A stretch of 64,000 nucleotides of DNA from Vicia villosa (lineage: Eukaryota; Streptophyta; Magnoliopsida; Fabales; Fabaceae): assembly GCF_029867415.1 (NCBI RefSeq), contig NW_026705485.1, positions 186,001 to 250,000 of the forward strand. The letters are read 5' to 3'. The notes beneath the pieces are model-generated. The model saw nothing but the letters and a program-made list of their open reading frames with translations, did not search any database and had not been told where the DNA came from. Position 1 is the stretch's first letter. Each line of letters begins with the position of its first letter. Both the position numbers and the translations under genes were made by a program. Of the stretch, positions 24,691 to 35,049 are shown piece by piece.

Positions 24691-25963
24691 ATGTAAAACT
24701 TGATGATAAATCTTAAATATTTGAATTTGGAATATCGAATGATGTGAATGATATTTGTATTTAGGTCTTCGAATACTATCCGAACTCGAATTATGCCTTC
24801 CAATGATTCAAATGAACAAGCCTTGTTACTTACTTCCAAAATAGGGTTAAATATTAAATTAAATAATTGACTGTCCAACAACAATTAAAAGAAAGGGATA
24901 TGAGCCACTATAGTTTAAAGAGTAAATAAAATTGAGAATAATCATTAAAGGTATAGTCACATTTGAAATGATTTAATTAATTGTAAAATGAACCATACTC
25001 ATATAAATTTAATTATATTAAATAATTATAGAAAAAGGAAAAAAAACATTGAGATGGAAATAAAAATAATTTTTAAAAATAAAATTTTTATCTCTTAAAT
25101 TAAGTTAATGATTAATTAAATTAAAATAAATATTATGTTGATAGTGACCCGTGAGATAAATAAATTATTAATTTTATTAAAATTTATTTTGATAAACATA
25201 TGAAAAACGTATGCATAATATGTACACGAATAAAATGTTGGTGTTGTGTCAACTCACATTATTTTTTATTTTAAATGCAAATGCAAAATTTAAAAATAAA
25301 TTGGTTTACAAATTTATAATTTGATCGTTATGATATTTTAAATTATTTACAATGACATGCTATTTAAAAGAATCACTTCAATGATACAAAGTGAAGTTTA
25401 AAAAAATTGAGAAAAATTTGAAAATAAAAAATTTTAAGATATTAAAAATCGAAGAAAACTTTTATGTAGATTAAAAATAAAACTTCTTATATTTAAAGAG
25501 ATTGAAAAGATATTTATAGGTGGAGTGGATTTGAGGATAATTGAAATTTTTTATTTTTGTTTTTGTAATAGAATCTTCATTTGAAAGATGCAACATGAAA
25601 TTTCATAAAAATAAGAGATTAAAATTGATAATATAAATTTAGAGGAATTGAAGCTTGCAACGGGTGACACTGAAATTAGTTAATAAAATTTTTCAATTCG
25701 CAAACTCTCTTAGTCCGACTGATTTTGATTTTTGAAAGGTTTTTCTAGATTACAAAATTTTAGTAAACAAAGTATATGTATTATCAGCTCAAGATAAACC
25801 AATTCTTTACTGTTTTTACTGTTTTTTTTACAGAAGACAGTTTGTTTGGTTCTTTGTATTATGCTTCTCCAAATTTCTTGAACTCGTCAACAATATTAGA
25901 ATATACCATGCCATTTCCTATAATGGAATACACAAGGTGGAATCATACTGATACAAAAAATAT
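24691..25963. other. AT-rich spacer
   Basis: About 1.3 kb of very AT-rich sequence with no frame of interest and no terminal or internal repeat that I recognise. It may be remains of old elements. Confidence 0.5.
25956..25963. repeat. Putative target site duplication, left copy (AAAAATAT)
   Basis: AAAAATAT directly precedes the first base of the left terminal inverted repeat and recurs at 29153-29160 directly after the right one. Because the sequence is low complexity, chance is possible. Confidence 0.55.
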
Positions 25964-26051
25964 GAGAAATTCTTTGGCCACCTCCCTATCTTCTAGTCCA
26001 CCTCTGGTGAAAACCCCATTATACCCCTGACTTCGGAAATGAACTTCCGAA
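25964..26051 (+). repeat. Left terminal inverted repeat
   Basis: Matches 29066-29152 in reverse complement with several mismatches and indels. It ends in the first copy of the 20-base TTCGGAA motif. Confidence 0.7.
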
Positions 26052-26169
26052 ATGCATGAAAAAGGTGTTTTCGGAAGTTCATCTCCGAAAGCGCCTTTTT
26101 TTTTTGAAAAAAATGTCTTATTTCGGAAGTTCATTTCCGAAACTACAATTTCGGAAATGAACTTCCGAA
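26032..26169. repeat. Left cluster of four 20-bp TTCGGAAATGAACTTCCGAA motifs
   Basis: Copies at 26032-26051, 26070-26089, 26122-26141 and 26150-26169, in alternating orientation. The motif is an imperfect palindrome: its two halves TTCGGAA and TTCCGAA are inverted repeats around an asymmetric centre that gives it direction. Confidence 0.88.
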
Positions 26170-26332
26170 ATAAAACGCGTTCTGCAGATTAAGCAGAACT
26201 CTCCCCCTCCCCCAAATCATTTACCCTAATCATCATCAAACACTTCCATAGGCGAAATTTCTGCAGAAGCAAGTGTGAAGTAGCCAAACTCTTCTTCCAA
26301 ACTCAACCAAACTCATCATTAAACACTAATTG

Positions 26333-26653
26333 GTAAGTTTATCATTGTTTTTTCAAGTTTTAGATCTATTTGATTAAACTATATTAGGGTGTTTAGAATC
26401 TGAAAAAATAACATTAAGATAGCTTAGTACTGATATTAGGATGTTTAGTAGGCAAAAAAATGGATTTGGTTTAGGTTTTGGGGTCTGCCATTGGAGGTTG
26501 CAGAGAAGCTCTGCGTGGGGGTGTTTCGGAAGTTCATTTCCGAAAACACCTCCATCCCAGTTTTCGGAAATGAACTTCCGAACTGTACCAGAAGTTCATT
26601 TTTTTTTGTTTTTTCATTTGTCTCGCATATTAATCGATTTCGATTGTTTACAG
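26333..26653 (+). other. 5' UTR intron of the plant-mobile-domain gene (predicted)
   Basis: A donor (TTG/GTAAGTTT at 26333) and acceptor (TTGTTTACAG ending 26653) bracket a stretch whose 3' end lies four bases before the ATG. Upstream is a pyrimidine-rich leader from about 26200. The intron holds two more copies of the 20-base motif (26525-26544 and 26563-26582). Confidence 0.55.
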
Positions 26654-26657
26654 GATC

Positions 26658-28667
26658 ATGTCAGACCAGCCAGCACGCATCAGACAGGGGGGAGAGTCCC
26701 AGACTGCGTCGGCTAGACGCGAGCGGGCGGCGGCGCATCTGGCGTCGACCCAGGGACGGGGGCAGGGACGGGGACGCCGTGTCCGCGTTCCATAAGACTT
26801 GGTGGAGAGTTCATCTGCTTCAGGCTCTAGGAGTAGGCTGGCTCGGGTATCTTCTTCCCGCCAGCGAGAGGAGGAGGATGAGGATGAGGAGGAGGAGGAG
26901 GTCATACCGGATGTTGACCCTCCAGTCGGGGAGGAGGAGGAGCAGGAGGTGGATAGCTTTCCGGGAGGGCCTTTTGACACTTCCCTGCTGATTCACTACC
27001 AGGATCACGTCGCTCGGCGGATCTGGGAGGGAGAGGTATTTTTTTTAACTTAGCCGTTTATTTGTCACCATTTTTTATAATTTTACCGTTTATTTCTCGC
27101 TTATTTGTTTTTTTTTAACAGGAGAGAGAGCCATTGAAAATGGTGAACCACTCCAGGAAGATTTTTGGTCTGTTTAAACCAGCAGCTCAGTGGTTTAACG
27201 ACCACGTGCGAGGTTCAGGGCTTAGCGGGCTCTGCATGACCGGGTACACCACCATCAGCACCGACATGCAGGGGGCATTTGTGGAGCGCTGGCACAAGGA
27301 GACGTCATCTTTCCACCTGCCGGTTGGGGAGATGACGATCACCTTGCACGACGTGCAGTGTCTTCTCCACCTGCCGATTAGGGGGCCGCTGTTGGACCAC
27401 TCCCGGATCCAGAGGGTCGAGGCCATCGAGTTGATGACGCTCTATCTGGGCATGGAGGAGGAGGTTGCTCACTTTGAGTGCGCCACGACATCTGGGCCTC
27501 ATATCCGGTTCACCACACTGAAGACTTATTTTGAGCACCATCTGGACGCGGCTGCCGAGGCCGAGGCTGCGGGTGACGAGCTGTTCACACAGTATCACCG
27601 CGGCTACACTCTTCGGTGCTGGTACATGCATGTGGTAGGCGCTGCATGCTTTGTGGACAAGAGCGCCAGGTACGTCGACGTGACCTACCTCCGCTATTTC
27701 ATGGACCTGGATACCGTTCACCAGTGGAACTGGGGGGCAGCTACTCTGGCATATCTCTACCAGAAGCTGAATGAGGCCTCCAACTGGAGGACGAGGCAGC
27801 TGGTCGGATCCTGCACTCTGCTTACGGTACGTTTGATTTTAACACATTCTCGTATTTATTTATTTATTTATGTTTCGTATTTATTTTTAATACATTATCG
27901 TATTTGTGTTTCAGAGCTGGATCATCTCCTACTTCTACCGCATCCACGGCTTCCACATCGATCCTGCGTAGGTTGACGCCATGCCCAGGGCCGCCAGATA
28001 CGCCCTCCAGAGGGGGAACGATGCGGTGGGACCATACCGCCTGTACCTGGACCGCACGATGCACGACGACGTCACCTGGAGGCCGTTCGCTGACTATGCT
28101 CAGGTTGTCCCCTTCGACGGGGTTGCTCTATATTCAGGCTGGTTGGCATGCGGGACCGGCATCATGGTCCGGTATCTCCCGGAGCGGTGCATGCGGCAGT
28201 TTGGGTTCGTGTAGATCATACCCAGGTCACCCTTCGAGGCTGCTCCTGACACAGTGACCAGAGTGCAGCTCACTGCCATATGGGAGGAGTGGCAGCATCA
28301 TGTGGTACCGAAGGAGTACCGTCGCATGCGGGTCACCCAGGACTGGCACAGTGTGGAGGGGTACGTCACATGGTTCTACCGGGTGTCCCATCCTCTCTTG
28401 AGACCCGACGTTCCCGGCGCTCCTAGGCCATCACACGAGGAGATCCTGGAGAACCGGCAGGCGGAGGATGACCACGCCATTGATCTCCTTCCGATCTGCC
28501 AGCGGATAGAGATGCTTGGGCGGGACGCGTTGCATCGAGGTGTCATTCATCAGGGCGGACCAGAGGCAGTCGCCGTGATGGAGATCATCGTCACTGATGC
28601 GGGCCGTGCGGCGGGGTACAGGCGGCAGAGGAGGGCCCAGGGTGAGCGGGTTAGGCACACCCAGTAA
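26658..28667 (+). pseudogene. Plant mobile domain (MAIN/MAIL1-like) protein gene with three premature stops
   Basis: Three coding exons: 26658-27035, 27122-27826 and 27915-28667, both introns GT-AG and in phase 0, giving about 611 codons to TAA at 28667. The first exon encodes an Arg/Gly-rich and then Glu-rich leader (EEEDEDEEEEE). The second holds the plant mobile domain: GAFVERWHKETSSFHLP, then GEMTITLHDVQCLLHLPI, then a Cys/Trp-rich part ending LAYLYQKLNEASNW. The third continues with FYRIHGFHID and WEEWQHHVVP. In-frame stops occur at 26793-26795 (TAA), 27969-27971 (TAG) and 28212-28214 (TAG) while the frame is otherwise intact, suggesting recent loss. In host proteins this domain acts in gene silencing and genome stability; related copies are known inside plant transposons. 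Codon GC is far above the neighbourhood. Confidence 0.85.
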
Positions 28668-28938
28668 TGGTGGGGTTTATTCATTTTTTGATTTTGGATT
28701 GTATATTTAGCACACTATTTTTATTTATTCATTTTTTGATTTTGGATTGTATATTTAGCACACTATTTTTATTTATTTCGGTTTGTATATAATATTTTCA
28801 TATTAGTATTTTTTTTTGTTTATTTATCATATTAGTGTTTTCAGTCTATCTATTGTTTATTTTATTTGCCGGTAACGTTTAATTAAAATGCGGTTGCGTT
28901 TAAGAAAAAACATAAAAAAAAACACAGTTTCTGCATAA

Positions 28939-29087
28939 TTCGGAAATGAACTTCCGAATTCACCCCCCATGAGGTGTTTTCGGATGTTCATCTCCGAACG
29001 CACCCCCCATGAGGTGTTTTCGGAGATGAACTTCCGAATCAAGGAAATTTTTTTTAAAAAAAAGCGCTTCGGAAGTTCATTTCCGAA
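28939..29087. repeat. Right cluster of four 20-bp TTCGGAA motifs
   Basis: Copies at 28939-28958, 28979-28998, 29019-29038 and 29068-29087, in both orientations. Between them the block CACCCCCCATGAGGTGTTTT occurs twice (29001-29020 and near 28961-28980). Confidence 0.88.
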
Positions 29088-29152
29088 GCAGGGGTAGTTT
29101 GGGAATTTCGCTGGGAGTGACCCCCCATAGGGAGGTGGGTAAAGAAATTTTC
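29066..29152 (-). repeat. Right terminal inverted repeat
   Basis: Partner of 25964-26051. It ends AAAGAAATTTTC before the direct repeat AAAAATAT. Confidence 0.7.
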
Positions 29153-29291
29153 AAAAATATATATTCTAAGATACCTGAATAAAAGTGGCTTATAATTAGT
29201 TTGATTCCTCATCATCACAAGATAAACACAGATTCCTCCTTACATAAATAAAACATTGAATTAATATTAAGCAAAATTTTCATCCATTGGC

Positions 29292-29459
29292 TTAGGTAGA
29301 AGAACTAAATGTTGCAATTGCATCCATTTCTTCTTTTAGAAGGAGAGCATCAATGAAGACATCAAGACTCACTCCTAGTATCACATATTCTATGTTGTGA
29401 TAAGTGATAGCAACTCTATGATCAGTTACACGACCTTGAGGAAAATTGTATATTCGGAT
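29292..29459 (-). pseudogene. Last-exon fragment of a mitochondrial-type peptide chain release factor 1
   Basis: Minus-strand open frame of 55 residues ending in a natural TAA. It begins IRIYNFPQGRVTDHR, the conserved class-I release factor segment after the GGQ domain, continues VAITYHNIEYVILGVSLDV and ends FIDALLLKEEMDAIATFSSS. From memory this resembles plant mitochondrial RF1 more than the plastid factor. No GGQ exon is seen upstream; the sequence to the right is AT-rich and unrelated. It is probably a truncated copy, because only one exon remains. Confidence 0.7.
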
Positions 29460-30085
29460 GCATTCTTGAATACTTTTTTACTCTAAAATTTTGTAATCTT
29501 GAATACTTTCAATTTTAACAAATTCAATGATTCTTTAACAAAAAAAGTCCTTTACCAAAATAAGGTAGTCTGCATTGCCAAACCATTAGCAGAATAACAT
29601 AAACTAAAGACAAAGACATAACTTATAGCATTACTTCATGGAAAAGCTCCCAAGGCGCTTACTCTGTTACTGAAGAACCAAAAGTAATTTTAACATATAC
29701 AAAAAGTAATTTTTATCCTAATATATAGTCATGGGAAAATAGCTCTTTATTCATGTTAGGGTGTGTCTTGAAAGAGATGGCCTGATTATCACCAGTTTGG
29801 ACCTGCAAAAACATGGCATGATATGCAAGTAATATATAAATGCACTATGTCTTACATTAGTTTCAATGGAACACATAAAATATTTATCTAATATGGTAAT
29901 TATCAAACATATTTATAAAAATTTGGGAGAAAAGAAACACTTAAAATAAACACAAATAAACAACCCATTATCCTGCTCGGCCTGCCATTTGTATTATTAC
30001 CTAAAGCTAAAAAGAAAAAGACCAAATTCTATGGATTATAGTATGAAGAAGAAACAATTGTATAAGTTTCAATTTTAATTCTTAC
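29460..30085. other. Spacer between two gene fragments
   Basis: AT-rich, with no convincing frame on either strand. Confidence 0.4.
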
Positions 30086-30228
30086 CTATGTGCCAAGACC
30101 TTGTGACCAAGCAAAAATTGAAACAATGTTGTTTGCACTAGTTTCACCACCCTTTTGATGAACCCGAAAATGCGAGTAACAGTACGATGGGCTACCTCTG
30201 CTTCAATGGTTTTCCCATCTGGGCAAAC
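30086..30228 (-). pseudogene. NADP-isocitrate dehydrogenase exon, frameshifted
   Basis: Minus-strand exon with good borders (GTGACAG/GTTTGCC at 30228 and CACATAG/GTAAG at 30086). It reads [19 protein letters not shown] in one frame and, after a one-base shift, [19 protein letters not shown] in the next. These are the substrate/cofactor-site segments of plant NADP-dependent isocitrate dehydrogenase (usual form [16 protein letters not shown], then [18 protein letters not shown]). A second small indel near the 3' end changes the GLAHR region. Preserved splice sites point to a DNA-level copy rather than a processed one. Confidence 0.8.
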
Positions 30229-30339
30229 CTGTCACAAATTTCAGCTTCATGAACATCCATGCCAGAGATATACCAAAGAAAGGGCAAACAAACAAATTGA
30301 AGAATAGGTATGAATGAACAGACAGACAAATAAATTTAC

Positions 30340-30468
30340 CAAGTGCATTCTCCAAGTATTCAACAGCAGAACCTGGTTCAATATAACCAATATAAGTATC
30401 CTGACATAGTTCAGATTTATGGAGAAACTGTTGGACAAATCTACCTCTCCAGTTAAGCAAATACAAAC
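30340..30468 (-). other. Exon-like open segment, identity unknown
   Basis: 129 bases between an acceptor (TTTATTTTAG/GTTTG) and a donor (CACTTG/GTAAATTT) on the minus strand, open throughout and containing FVQQFLHKSELCQDTYIGY then IEPGSAVEYLENALG. I do not recognise the family. It lies upstream of the isocitrate dehydrogenase exon in the same orientation, so the two may belong to one composite locus. Confidence 0.3.
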
Positions 30469-31305
30469 CTAAAATAAACATAAGAGAGACAATGCCAAGC
30501 CTTGCGGTTTTCATTTATAATAGATCAAAGCCTCGAGGTTTTCGTTTATATCAGATCCACACAAAAGAAAATTTATTAACAAACTACAGTCATCAAGTAG
30601 CAGTGAAAAAGTTAATCAACATAAAAAGAAAAACACTGAGAAATTAAAACAACACGAGTATGTCAATCACTCGCGGCTGTGAAAAACCAGAACCTGCTAC
30701 TTGGACGAAACAGACCCGACACAACGATGATTCAGACATCCATAAAACGTGAGGGAATGTATTTTTCTACCTGCAATGAAAATGAAATAAACATAAGCAA
30801 CCTTGTAAGAGAAAACTCAGCTTTAATATTAGAAGCTAGCAAAAAAAAGGACAGAAAGTACTTGTTCATATATCTACCTCTTAATAATTTTTATCAAAAA
30901 TGAAAAACAGAAGCTGAAAAATCTTGCATAAATCGTGCCCATGGTTCCATGAGGAAGAAAATAAGCCCTAAAATAAAAACAAAATTAGAATGAATCAAAC
31001 AATCTATTAGAGGAAAAACAAACAACCTATTAGAGGGAAACAAACAATTAATGATTTTAAAAAAACTATGGAGAATGAAAGTTTTAAGTTGAAAGAGTTT
31101 TACTTGAAGAATCAGATTCAGATTTAGAATCTGAAGGTTATGAAGATTGAACTTCATGTGCTTCTTCTTCGGAACAGCCTCTATCAACAACATCTTCACA
31201 TCACATGATTTTTCATGTTCTTCATACTTTTGGTTGGAGGAGTTCACTGGACGAGGTGGATTGGAGTTTGTCAAGAGGGGAAGGACGTGATTTTTGGTTG
31301 CTAAG
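30469..31305 (-). other. AT-rich stretch with an exon-like part near the CACTA insertion
   Basis: From about 31132 to 31305 the minus strand is open and leader- or transit-peptide-like (Pro/Ser/Asn-rich, then PKKKHMKFNLHNLQ) and is followed by a possible donor (CTTCAA/GTAAAACTC). Its upstream continuation lies at 34266-34437 beyond the CACTA element. The rest shows nothing recognisable. Confidence 0.3.
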
Positions 31306-31308
31306 AGG
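31306..31308. repeat. CACTA target duplication, left copy (AGG)
   Basis: AGG precedes CACTACGCC and recurs at 34263-34265 after GTTGTAGTG. Three-base duplications are standard for CACTA elements. Confidence 0.85.
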
Positions 31309-31339
31309 CACTACGCCAAATTTGTCTTTTAGCAGCGCA

Positions 31340-31640
31340 TCTACGAAAGCGCTTTTATGAAAAGCGTTGCTATAGGGTTGCGCTAAAAACAAAACTATAA
31401 AACAGGTGAAAAAAACGCTGGTAAAGGGGTGGGGTACGAGAGCGCTTTTTGAAAGCGCTGCTAAAGGGGGGGGATACGAGAGCGCTTTGTTAAAAGCGCT
31501 GGTAAAGGGGGGGGGGGTACGAGAGCGCTTCTTAAAAGCGCTGGTAAAGGGGGGGGGGGGTACGAGAGCGCTTTTCTAAAAGCGCTGGTAAAGGGGGGGG
31601 GGGGGGTACGAGGGCGCTTTTCTACAAAGCGCTTTCGTAG
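31340..31640. repeat. Left subterminal repeats of the CACTA element
   Basis: Units of about 50-60 bases of the form TACGAGAGCGCTTTT, AAAAGCGCT, GGTAAAGGGGGG, repeated about five times, with G runs of 6-12 bases. Each unit can fold on the AGCGCTTTT/AAAAGCGCT pair. Confidence 0.88.
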
Positions 31641-31684
31641 GCATTTTAATTAAAATAAAAAAAAGAAACGAACAGATTCAGTAT

Positions 31685-32055
31685 TCTATTTGGGCGTATT
31701 TTCACGAAACGAACTCAGCTTCTTCTCCAAATTAACAAAACAAACTCAGAGCTTCTTCTTCAAACCGTTCGCCGTCGCCGTCTCCGTATCCTTCTTCGTC
31801 TCTGTTCGCTGCTCCGGTATCCTTCTTCGTCTTTGTCTTCTTCTCTTAACCCTATCTTTGCTTCCGCCACCATCAACCTTACATCTTTCGCCATCTCTCC
31901 CTTACTGATTTTAAGGGTTAGCCGTCTTTCCTTAATTGATTATTAGGGTTCGATGTCTCTCATTTCACTGTTGTTGTTCAGACGCACGAAATTCCCAAAC
32001 CTCACTTGGTTGTAGTTGTTCAGATCTGGCATCTCCATCATAAAAATTAAGGTAA
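31685..32055 (+). other. Plant 5'-leader-like segment inside the CACTA element
   Basis: CT-rich sequence with CTTCTTC repeats, AACCCTA, and a donor-like AAG/GTAAGATTC near 32050, resembling the 5' UTR and first splice site of a plant mRNA. No coding exon follows. It may be the element's own leader or a captured gene part. Confidence 0.35.
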
Positions 32056-33633
32056 GATTCTTCAATTCAAAAATGGAAAAAATGCCTTTTTTCAATTTGA
32101 TTCTCAACATTCGGTTTCTCATTTCATGTTTATTTCTCCTACTTTTTACAAATGTGGAACTCAGAAACAAAGGGGAAACCCTTATTCTTATTTCAAGCTT
32201 CAGCTTCTCATACTAGGTTCAAAGTTCAGACCATATGATAAGAGGTGTGTGTCCCATTTTCTTTATACTCATTTTTTTAATAGTAATAATAATTATTACT
32301 ATTGTTTGATTTTATAATTGTATTATTGTTTTTGAAGAAGAGTTATAGTCGATAGTTTGAATTTTATTGGGTTGGAATTGGATTTGATTCTCGTTTTCCT
32401 TTTAAGTGGAAATTGATATTGTTTATTATTATATATGTGAAACTGAGATTTGTTAAAGTGGAACAAATCAAAGGGTTTCTTATAGATCTCTAGAGATGAC
32501 TTAATTGTTTTTTTGGTTTTAGTTCTTGATGAAATATGCCCTTTTATCCCTTAAAAAAAAAGCCTCTGGTATTGCTCCATCTATTATGTGGCGACTTCTG
32601 TGTTTTTGGTAGCTATGAGCAGAAATAGCACGGAAGCACGATATGGTGCATTAAAATGCAGCCAAAGGGTACTTTGTGAAGCCCTTTTGCGGCTATAGTG
32701 ATGCAATAGTGTGATTTTAATAACTATGTTTCATATTTTTTTGATAGTCCAGACTAAACTGTATTGTGGCCTCTCAGCTACTTGAACTCGTGATTGAGTA
32801 TCGGAGCTGAAGTAGAAAATGTTTCTTAAGGTAGTGAGAAAACACACTGATGCATTAATGCTTTCCGGTGAGCAATCTTAACTTCTTTCTTTGTCTATTT
32901 TCCATTCTTTCTTGATGTTTAAGCTGTTATTGTAATATACTTTCTTATCAATTGAGATACACATTGAAAGTTCAAAGCTAATTATATGTTGGTTCACTGC
33001 TATATAATTATATTTGATAATCACGGTAATTAATGTGTGCTTTAAGAAACTACTATATTGAAAGTTCTTTTGTTAAAATTCAACATTATTGTCTTTTACT
33101 TTTATACAATAGTATAAAATTTTGCTTTGTTGTTAAAATTATTCAATAAAGAATCATGGTTCATATTTTAAAAACTATCATTGATTCTTTATGTTGATGA
33201 GTGATTGACACACTTCATTCTCGTATAAATTTCAATATGTTTTTATGCTCAAGTTAAGCTAAAATCTCATTTTTTATGTTTTTGGTTTTGTTTCATTTGG
33301 TTGTTTAGTGTATCTTATTATGAGTTTAAACTTTGGCAGCCAAGTTATGATATTTTTTGTCATTTAATAATTGACCAAGAATCTTATAGTTTATTCCTCC
33401 TGCATGGATGCTTGATTCGGGAATTGCGAGAAAGGTATTGTTTTCTATGCTTTTACTCTTGAAATGTAAAACAATGACTCTACTACCCGTATTGGCTTTG
33501 AAAAGGCTTATTAGAACTCTAGTGAAGATGTACATGGTGAAGATTGACAATTGTGCATTGTTGGAAAGTCAATTATGGCCATCGAGGAGTCACGTTCGGC
33601 TGGAGAGAACTAGTTTTCTTAGGGAGCAAATCA

Positions 33634-33634
<1 letters not shown>

Positions 33635-33684
<50 letters not shown>
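33635..33684. repeat. TA microsatellite, 25 units
   Basis: An uninterrupted (TA)25 run inside the CACTA element, likely length-variable. Confidence 0.97.
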
Positions 33685-33688
<4 letters not shown>

Positions 33689-33929
33689 ATTTTGTGTTTT
33701 GAGAATTTGATTGTAAACTTAGCTTCTAGAGCACTTATAAAATTAGTGATGTTTTATTTGTATTTGATAATAAATATATGCAATACTTATAGATTCAATT
33801 CATAAAATGTTTCATATTAAATGTATTTTTTTAATTTTTATTTGTTTAATATAATAAATGTATTTCTCAAAATATTTGTGAGAATTTGAGATATTTCAAA
33901 ATATTAGAATTTATAAAAATAATAGGTTT

Positions 33930-34250
33930 ACTAAAAACACCTACGAAAGCGCTTTTTAGTAAAAGCGCTGCCAAAGATTAAAAAAAAGCATAAAAAATAA
34001 AAAAAAAAACGCAACATACGAAAGCGCTTTTGGAAAAACGCTCTTATAGGGGGGGGCTACCAGAGCGCTTTTTCCAGAAAAGCGCTCTCATAGGGGAGGA
34101 TACCAGAGCGCTTTTCTGGAAAAAGCGCTCTTAAAGGGGGGGGTCTACCAGAGCGCTTTCAGAAGCGCTTTTGTTACCTACGCCCGCGCTGGCTTTCACA
34201 GCGCTTTTAAGCGCTTTTAAAGGCCAAAATAAGCGCTTTCGTAGGCCTTC
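33930..34250. repeat. Right subterminal repeats of the CACTA element
   Basis: Inverted counterpart of 31340-31640, with about five units carrying AGAGCGCTTTT/AAAAGCGCT and GGGGGG runs. Confidence 0.88.
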
Positions 34251-34540
34251 CGTGTTGTAGTGAGGAGAAGGACGAATGGGGGCGGCGACTTTCTAGGGTT
34301 TGGGAGAAAGAAAGGTCAAACTCTAAAAGATGAGGTGGAATGGAAACTGGGAAGCGATGGAAGAGAGAGAGCGACGGAAAGAAAAGAAAAGAAAAGAAAT
34401 ATGGCCAAACACTTATTCTTTTGACATATTGCATCACTTGTCACGCTCTCATTAGTCTAAATTAAAAGTGGATGGTTAATTTGTTATTTACCAAAATACC
34501 CAATTTATAGTGTAATATTTTTTAATGGGAAGGGCATAAT

Positions 34541-34714
34541 TGACAGCTTGGCCAATTAATTAGTAAAGACTTGATAGTAGATAGTAGAGTAGATAGTAGA
34601 TAGTAGATAGTTGACGGTTTGACCAATTAATTAGTAAAGACTTGATAGTAGATAGTAGATAATTGAACAGTTTGGCCAATTAATTAGTAAAGACTTGATA
34701 GTAGATAGTAGATT
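34541..34714. repeat. Three tandem copies of a ~55-bp repeat with GTAGATA runs
   Basis: The block TTGGCCAATTAATTAGTAAA followed by GACTTGATAGTAGATAGTAG occurs three times (starting near 34546, 34617 and 34672). The number of TAGTAGA units differs between copies. Confidence 0.88.
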
Positions 34715-34802
34715 TTCGTACTTTTTTTACGAAGATGTATAAAATCTCCAAAATTACAAAAGTTGTTCTTAATTGGCTAAACAGTGTTACACAATAAACA
34801 AA

Positions 34803-34912
34803 GGCCCGGCCCACAAAATAAACCGCAACCCTACACCCATCTCATCTCAATCTTGCGTTATAAATTTCAGCTTCAGGTACCACTCTCTCATCTTCTTCTT
34901 AGCAAACCCTAA
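34803..34912 (+). promoter_or_regulatory. Site II / telo-box promoter of the snoRNA cluster
   Basis: Contains GGCCCA (Site II, 34808-34813), telo-box cores AACCCTA (34827-34833) and AAACCCTAA (34904-34912), and a TATA-like TTATAAATT near 34858. Site II plus telo box is the known promoter combination of plant ribosomal-protein and polycistronic snoRNA genes. Three snoRNA candidates follow within 600 bases on the same strand and no coding region follows. Confidence 0.65.
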
Positions 34913-35049
34913 TTCCGAGTAAAATCTCTAATAAATTCATTATGAATAAGATTGTAAACTGAAGTTTACATTACTCGTTTTCCCTTCCCCTGCAAATTAT
35001 TCAATCCTCTGTTTTTTGTTTAGATTATTGTTTTCATATTCTTTGATTT

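Larger units (their letters stand above)
25964..29152 (+). mobile_element. MULE-like DNA element carrying a plant-mobile-domain gene
   Basis: A 3189-base segment with imperfect terminal inverted repeats of about 90 bases. The left begins GAGAAATTCTTTGGCCACC and the right, reversed, begins GAAAATTTCTTTACCCACC; both continue with CTCCCTAT, TACCCCTG and CTTCGGAAATGAACTTCCGA. The ends start with G and the flanking direct repeat is eight bases, roughly as in Mutator-like elements (8-10 bases). There is no transposase; the only gene is the plant-mobile-domain gene. The interior is GC-rich (gene region) in an AT-rich setting. An hAT-type assignment cannot be excluded. Confidence 0.65.
31309..34262. 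mobile_element. Non-autonomous CACTA (En/Spm) element
   Basis: A 2954-base element. The left end is CACTACGCCAAATTTG; the right end reversed is CACTACAACACGGAAGG. Both ends then hold clustered subterminal copies of AAAGCGCT/AGCGCTTT, the kind of repeats bound by the CACTA transposase. There is no TNP2 or TNPA-like frame inside. The interior (31640-33940) is AT-rich apart from a leader-like segment and a TA microsatellite. It would depend on a transposase from elsewhere. Confidence 0.9.
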
